From assembly GCA_026393735.1 (NCBI GenBank), contig JAPKZP010000300.1, positions 1 through 9,659 on the forward strand: a stretch of 9,659 nucleotides of DNA, written 5' to 3'. The DNA is from Acidobacteriota bacterium (GTDB taxonomy: Bacteria > Acidobacteriota > Vicinamibacteria > Vicinamibacterales > JAKQTR01). The notes below the pieces were generated by a model that worked only from the letters and a program-made list of their open reading frames with translations, was not told the origin of the DNA and did no database searches. Shown here one piece after another: positions 6,984 through 9,659 of the stretch. Numbering within the stretch: the first letter of the stretch is position 1; every line of letters starts with the position of its first letter. The position numbers and the translations under genes were made by a program.

Positions 6984-7009
6984 TCGGACCGGCTGGTCGG
7001 ACTGGCCGG
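6984..7009 (+). repeat. Two adjacent 13-bp direct repeats upstream of the DinB promoter
   Basis: TCGGACCGGCTGG (6984-6996) is followed directly by TCGGACTGGCCGG (6997-7009), 11 of 13 bases identical. The pair ends 27 bases before the -10-like TACAAT, roughly from -60 to -40 of a transcript starting there. That is a usual place for an activator site. No regulator is assigned. Confidence 0.4.
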
Positions 7010-7036
7010 GGTCGCTTCGCGCCGCCGGAGTCACGC

Positions 7037-7042
7037 TACAAT
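7037..7042 (+). promoter_or_regulatory. Possible -10 element for the DinB gene
   Basis: TACAAT matches five of six bases of the sigma-70 -10 consensus and stands out in GC-rich DNA. It lies 42 bases before the ATG at 7085. No good -35 is visible at 7014-7020, which fits a promoter needing an activator at the direct repeats upstream, or a different sigma factor. Confidence 0.35.
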
Positions 7043-7084
7043 GGAAGCCGACGGGTATTCCCCATCCACAAGGAGATTGACGCC

Positions 7085-7636
7085 ATGCTCTATTACGGCG
7101 CGAACGAACTCGCCCGCAGCTTCCGGACTGTCCGCTCGAACACGTTGATCGTGGCCACCGACATCCCCGAAGAGAAGTACGCCTTCCGCCCGACACCCGA
7201 GAGCCGGAGTGTCGCGGAGATCCTGGCCCATGTCGCCGTCGTCACCCGCTCGAGCTACCAGAGCTATGCCGTGCGCAAGATCGCGACGTTCGTCGGGATC
7301 GACTTCGGCGCGGTCATGCGCGAACGCCAGGCGATGGAGCAGCAGTTGGTCACCAAGGCCCAGATCCTCGACGCGCTGCGAAGCGGCGGCGAGGCCTGGG
7401 GTGGGTATCTCGACGGCGTGACCGAGGGCGATCTGGCCCACGAGTTCATGTTTCCCGAACCGCTCGAACCGCGGAGCAAGAGCCGCTTCGAGTTGATCCT
7501 GAGCGTGAAGGAGCACGAGATGCACCACCGCGCCCAGTTGATGGTCATCGAACGGCTGATTGGCATCGTGCCGCACCTCACGCGCGAACGGCAGGAACGG
7601 GCGGCGCAGGCGGCCGCGAAAGCGGCGGGCGCCTGA
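7085..7636 (+). CDS. DinB/YfiT-family four-helix metal-binding protein, 183 aa
   Basis: The protein has the DinB superfamily layout: an N-terminal helix, AEILAHVAVV with H49, and a late EHEMHHRAQLM motif giving H144 and H148. Three histidines spaced this way bind a divalent metal in this family's helical bundle. Length and helix pattern are normal for the family. Known relatives are thiol S-transferases that use bacillithiol or mycothiol, glutathione or maleylpyruvate isomerases, and many proteins with no known role; the gene name refers to DNA damage induction in Bacillus but does not prove it here. No signal peptide, so cytoplasmic. AAGGAG at 7070-7075, 9 bases before the ATG, is the best ribosome binding site in the window. 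The Ala/Arg-rich last 20 residues look disordered. It has 237 bases in front and 116 behind and is probably its own transcription unit. Confidence 0.9.
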   Translation: MLYYGANELARSFRTVRSNTLIVATDIPEEKYAFRPTPESRSVAEILAHVAVVTRSSYQSYAVRKIATFVGIDFGAVMRERQAMEQQLVTKAQILDALRSGGEAWGGYLDGVTEGDLAHEFMFPEPLEPRSKSRFELILSVKEHEMHHRAQLMVIERLIGIVPHLTRERQERAAQAAAKAAGA

Positions 7637-7655
7637 TCGATCGAACCCGTAAGGT

Positions 7656-7682
7656 AATCCGAAGGATTCGCGAGCAACTCGC
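7656..7682 (+). terminator. Two short adjacent stem-loops after the DinB gene
   Basis: AATCC 7656-7660 pairs with GGATT 7664-7668 (loop GAA), and GCGAG 7670-7674 pairs with CTCGC 7678-7682 (loop CAA). They start 20 bases after the DinB stop codon. Stems are only 5 bp and no T-run follows, so a terminator role is weak. Confidence 0.22.
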
Positions 7683-7752
7683 TGCCCCCTGCAGCCGTCA
7701 ATCCAGATAACGATGGAAGCCATGAGGCTCCCGACAGTCTGGAGGGACAGCG

Positions 7753-8280
7753 ATGAAAGCTCACGCAGCAGCGCTCTCGATCGTCCTCACACTCGCGCTC
7801 GCCGGTCCGGCCGCCGCGGCTGAGCCGTCCGCGGCGACGCACGTACGCCCCATCAACGCCGCCGGCGCGGCCCTGATGGCCGACGCCCAGCAGAAGTCGC
7901 AGACGATCCGGGACCTGGTCGCCACGCTCGAAGCCAGCGACGTCATCGCCTACGTGCGCCCGGCCTCGCGCCAGGTCGGCGAGGTCGAGTCGGATCTGCG
8001 CTTTCTCGCCTCCTCGAAGGTTCAGCGCTTCGTGCTCATCAAGATCGGCAGCGATCGCAGCGCGGATCGGCAGGTCGAACTGCTGGGCCACGAACTGCGG
8101 CATGCCGTGGAAGTGGCGCAGGCCAAGTGGGTGAAGGACGGCAGGGACTTCGGGCGGTTCTACGTCATGATCGGCTCGAGCGCTTACGACAACGGACACC
8201 CGTACGAAACAGCCGACGCCCACAAGGCGGAGCTGGCCGTGCACCGCGACCTCCGGGCGGCGACGGCCACCCAGGACTGA
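7753..8280 (+). CDS. Secreted zincin-like protein with HExxH motif, 175 aa
   Basis: Residues 1-23 are a signal peptide (MKAHAAALSIVLTLALAG, then PAAAA before EPS). The mature part carries LLGHELRHAVEV at 111-121, an HExxH zinc site with H113, E114 and H117, on a helix as in metallopeptidases. A later YETADAH (151-157) offers E152 as third zinc ligand, which would make it gluzincin-like; this is inference from spacing and motif. A strand (QRFVLIKIGS, 91-100) comes before the zinc helix, also usual for zincins. At about 150 mature residues it is a minimal domain; I cannot name a peptidase family, and the substrate is unknown. GGAGGG at 7741-7746 gives good spacing to the ATG. It is separated by 116 bases from the DinB gene and followed by the strong hairpin at 8301-8355. 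Confidence 0.75.
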   Translation: MKAHAAALSIVLTLALAGPAAAAEPSAATHVRPINAAGAALMADAQQKSQTIRDLVATLEASDVIAYVRPASRQVGEVESDLRFLASSKVQRFVLIKIGSDRSADRQVELLGHELRHAVEVAQAKWVKDGRDFGRFYVMIGSSAYDNGHPYETADAHKAELAVHRDLRAATATQD

Positions 8281-8300
8281 CGGGCTGACGACGGGCGTCA

Positions 8301-8355
8301 CGCAACAACAGAGGGACGGGTTCCGCAGCGCGGGGCCCGTCCCTCTGTCGTTGCG
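8301..8355. terminator. Long near-perfect hairpin between convergent genes
   Basis: Bases 8301-8320 pair with 8336-8355 at 19 of 20 positions (the exception is A8307 against C8349). On the plus-strand RNA the stem continues inward through two U-G pairs (8321/8335, 8322/8334) and CCGC 8323-8326 with GCGG 8330-8333, to a 3-base loop AGC. This makes about 26 stacked positions in 55 bases. It starts 20 bases after the zincin gene's stop and ends 11 bases beyond the regulator's stop on the other strand, so a shared bidirectional terminator is the simplest reading. There is no proper T-run on either side, so a processed or protective RNA hairpin is also possible. Confidence 0.75.
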
Positions 8356-8366
8356 GATACTGCCGG

Positions 8367-8942
8367 TCAGTCGCAGGAATCTTCGCAGGCGCGCGGCCAG
8401 ATGCGAAACAGCACGTGGTGCGTGCGCGACACGTATCCGAGCGGCACGCGCCCGGAGGATGGGCCGGCGGCAGTTCCTGTCATGCGCCGCGGCACGAGCG
8501 TGTACTCGAGGGCTCCTGCGGCCGCATCGCAGGCGTCACCCGACGGGAGCGCCTCGGCCCCATGAGGTGCAACGACGGCCTGAACGGGCGCAATCAGGCG
8601 GTAGCCCCGCTTGGGAATGGTCTGAATCAGGGTGGGCGCGCCCGCGCGATCGCCGAGCGCCTGCCGCAACTCCGCGACGCACCGGGCGACGCCGCTGTCG
8701 GCGATGAACGACTGCCCGGGCCAGACCTCCGTCAACAGCGCGTCGCGCGAGACGGTCCGGCCGGCATGCCTCGCGAGGCAGACGAGCAGGTCCATGAGTT
8801 GGGGCCTGACGCGCGCAGACGACCCGTGGCGGCTGACGCGGTTGAGGCCCGGCTGGATCAGCCAGTCGCCGACCACGAATTCCGTGGCCACCGCCAGGCC
8901 GTCAGGGCCCGCGTCCGCACGATGGGCAGCAGGTATGTCCAT
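8367..8942 (-). CDS. Stand-alone winged-helix (PhoB/CadC-type) transcriptional regulator, 191 aa
   Basis: Residues 20-120 form a Trans_reg_C winged helix: a beta start (FVVGDWLIQP), RVRPQLMDLLVCLARHAGRTVSRDALLTEVWPG in two pieces (45-60, 61-76), the recognition helix ADSGVARCVAELRQALGD (81-98) and the wing TIPKRGYRLI (108-117). VWPG and KRGYRL are hallmarks of the CadC/OmpR DNA-binding fold. No receiver domain comes before it, and the 70 residues after it have no membrane helix, TPR or propeller, parts that related regulators often carry. The protein should be a soluble DNA-binding factor, with any signal read by its short C-terminal part. The ATG at 8942-8940 gives a sensible start 20 residues before the domain; the frame is open further to a GTG at 9020, but neither has a strong ribosome binding site. 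It is divergent from the gene at 9208, an obvious candidate target. Confidence 0.85.
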   Translation of the reverse strand: MDIPAAHRADAGPDGLAVATEFVVGDWLIQPGLNRVSRHGSSARVRPQLMDLLVCLARHAGRTVSRDALLTEVWPGQSFIADSGVARCVAELRQALGDRAGAPTLIQTIPKRGYRLIAPVQAVVAPHGAEALPSGDACDAAAGALEYTLVPRRMTGTAAGPSSGRVPLGYVSRTHHVLFRIWPRACEDSCD

Positions 8943-9207
8943 TGAGTTCCGGCGCCGATCCGGGCAGACCACTCCCGGCGCACGGCGCACCACAGCGCCC
9001 CGCGCGATCGTCCCATGCACGAACGACGACGCGCGGGCGGCGTACGCGTCTTTTGATCAGATAGACGTGGGAAACGGCCTCCTGGTTCGCTGGTTTCTTC
9101 ACGGTCGCGGCGGTGCGTCTGCCACGCGCTCGTGATATCGTCTACACGTCTGCCCCGCCCCCGCAACAGACCCTGATCTCTGCGTACCCGTGGACGGGAG
9201 GTATGTG
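8943..9207. promoter_or_regulatory. Divergent intergenic region between regulator and unknown protein gene
   Basis: This 265-base region must hold the promoters of both flanking genes. Its more AT-rich centre (about 9051-9105) contains CTTTTGATCAGATAG. AGACGTG at 9063-9069 recurs inverted as CACGTCT at 9145-9151, but a 7-base pair is expected by chance in this length. I could not assign promoter hexamers with confidence. Part of the region may code if the regulator starts at 9020. Confidence 0.4.
9196..9201 (+). promoter_or_regulatory. Ribosome binding site GGGAGG that decides the GTG start at 9208
   Basis: The site ends 6 bases before the GTG at 9208 and 3 bases before the GTG at 9205. Normal spacing favours 9208. 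A further in-frame GTG at 9190 lies upstream of the site and is unlikely. Confidence 0.55.
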
Positions 9208-9659
9208 GTGCAGATCCGCTACTACATGATCTGTTCTCGGTTCGAGTCGCTGGTCGCCTCGCACCTCGAACCAGAAGCCTTCGGCACCTACATGGCCGTG
9301 GGCACGAAGAAGCTGGCCAGTGGCCACGTCGTCTTCTTCGAGATCGACCCGGGCTTCCCCCGTTACACCGACCAGTTCAAAGTCGACGACATCGAGCAGC
9401 GGTGCGTCCCGCATGCCGACGGGTCGCCGAAGCGCAGCAAGTACATCAGCGTGTACCGCGTGCTGGAGTTCCTGCCGCTGCCGGTCTTCGGGCCACTGTA
9501 CCTGACGACGCCGGACGGCCGTGTCCTGCGCCTGGACGAAGCGCCGTACAACGAGGCGGACCCGGCGTCGAACGTGAACCTGTACCAGGAACTGTGTCCG
9601 CTGATCCCGATGGTGGTATCGAGCCTGCCCCCGCTGGCTTTCGTTCGGTCGTTGACCGA
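9208..9659 (+). CDS. Unrecognised protein, first 150 residues, 3' end beyond window
   Basis: The frame is open from GTG 9208 to the right edge. The first 150 residues begin MQIRYYMICSRFESLVASHL. They contain a conserved-looking block FGTYMAVGTKKLASGHVVFF (25-44), then a core with many aromatic and acidic residues and a strand-loop pattern (about 78-110). No signal peptide and no membrane helix are seen, so it is probably cytoplasmic. Codon use is the same as in neighbouring genes. I cannot name a family. It is divergent from the winged-helix regulator with 265 bases between starts, so it may belong to that regulator's target unit. Start choice rests on GGGAGG 6 bases upstream; GTG 9205 is one codon away. 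Confidence 0.7.
   Translation, partial: MQIRYYMICSRFESLVASHLEPEAFGTYMAVGTKKLASGHVVFFEIDPGFPRYTDQFKVDDIEQRCVPHADGSPKRSKYISVYRVLEFLPLPVFGPLYLTTPDGRVLRLDEAPYNEADPASNVNLYQELCPLIPMVVSSLPPLAFVRSLT

Noticed and set aside
7264..8301. Long minus-strand open frame across the DinB and zincin genes
   Set aside because: It spans two genes with good ribosome binding sites and family motifs on the plus strand and reads as low-complexity Arg/Ala-rich shadow.
9063..9151. Inverted AGACGTG/CACGTCT pair in the divergent region as a regulator site
   Set aside because: A 7-base inverted pair 75 bases apart is expected about once or twice by chance in 265 bases.
1..9659. CRISPR array, tRNA/rRNA genes, intact transposon or prophage
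   Set aside because: No regularly spaced repeats, no cloverleaf or rRNA-like stretches, and no transposase, integrase or structural phage genes were seen on either strand.

Overview
The window is a GC-rich bacterial chromosomal segment with long open frames, strong G/C preference at third codon positions and mostly clear Shine-Dalgarno sites. The mix of genes (a GT-C-like membrane protein, several secreted orphans, a DinB-family protein, a stand-alone PhoB/CadC-type winged-helix regulator) is typical of soil Acidobacteriota such as the Vicinamibacteria. That assignment is inference from gene style, not from a marker gene; other high-GC phyla are possible. I see no rRNA, tRNA, CRISPR array, intact insertion sequence or phage module.

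Layout. 1-1956: 3' part of a polytopic membrane protein of GT-C glycosyltransferase type, cut by the left edge. 1957-2260: a 304-base gap with a nested inverted repeat, a 14-bp palindrome and an antisense stretch that may be a decayed gene. 2261-6847: four same-strand genes whose products all carry a signal peptide or signal anchor: an orphan 199-aa secreted protein, a 446-aa secreted protein built from two similar modules, a 552-aa membrane-anchored transglutaminase-like protein with a visible Cys/His/acidic catalytic set, and a 218-aa protein with a signal peptide and a C-terminal membrane anchor. 7085-7636: a DinB/YfiT-type four-helix metal-binding protein with its own likely promoter. 7753-8280: a secreted protein with an HELRH zincin motif. 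8301-8355: a very long near-perfect hairpin between convergent genes. 8367-8942 (minus strand): a short winged-helix transcription factor. 9208 to the right edge: the first 150 residues of an unrecognised protein, divergent from the regulator.

How they may work together. The 2261-6847 block is the most coherent unit: all products face the periplasm or cell surface, the genes share a strand, and the transglutaminase-like enzyme is the only member with a recognisable catalytic domain. It is a candidate for an undescribed envelope processing or cross-linking system, but the gaps of 90, 179 and 61 bases leave open whether it is one transcript. The DinB, zincin and regulator genes look like independent units. 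The bidirectional hairpin ends the plus-strand zincin unit and the minus-strand regulator unit against each other.
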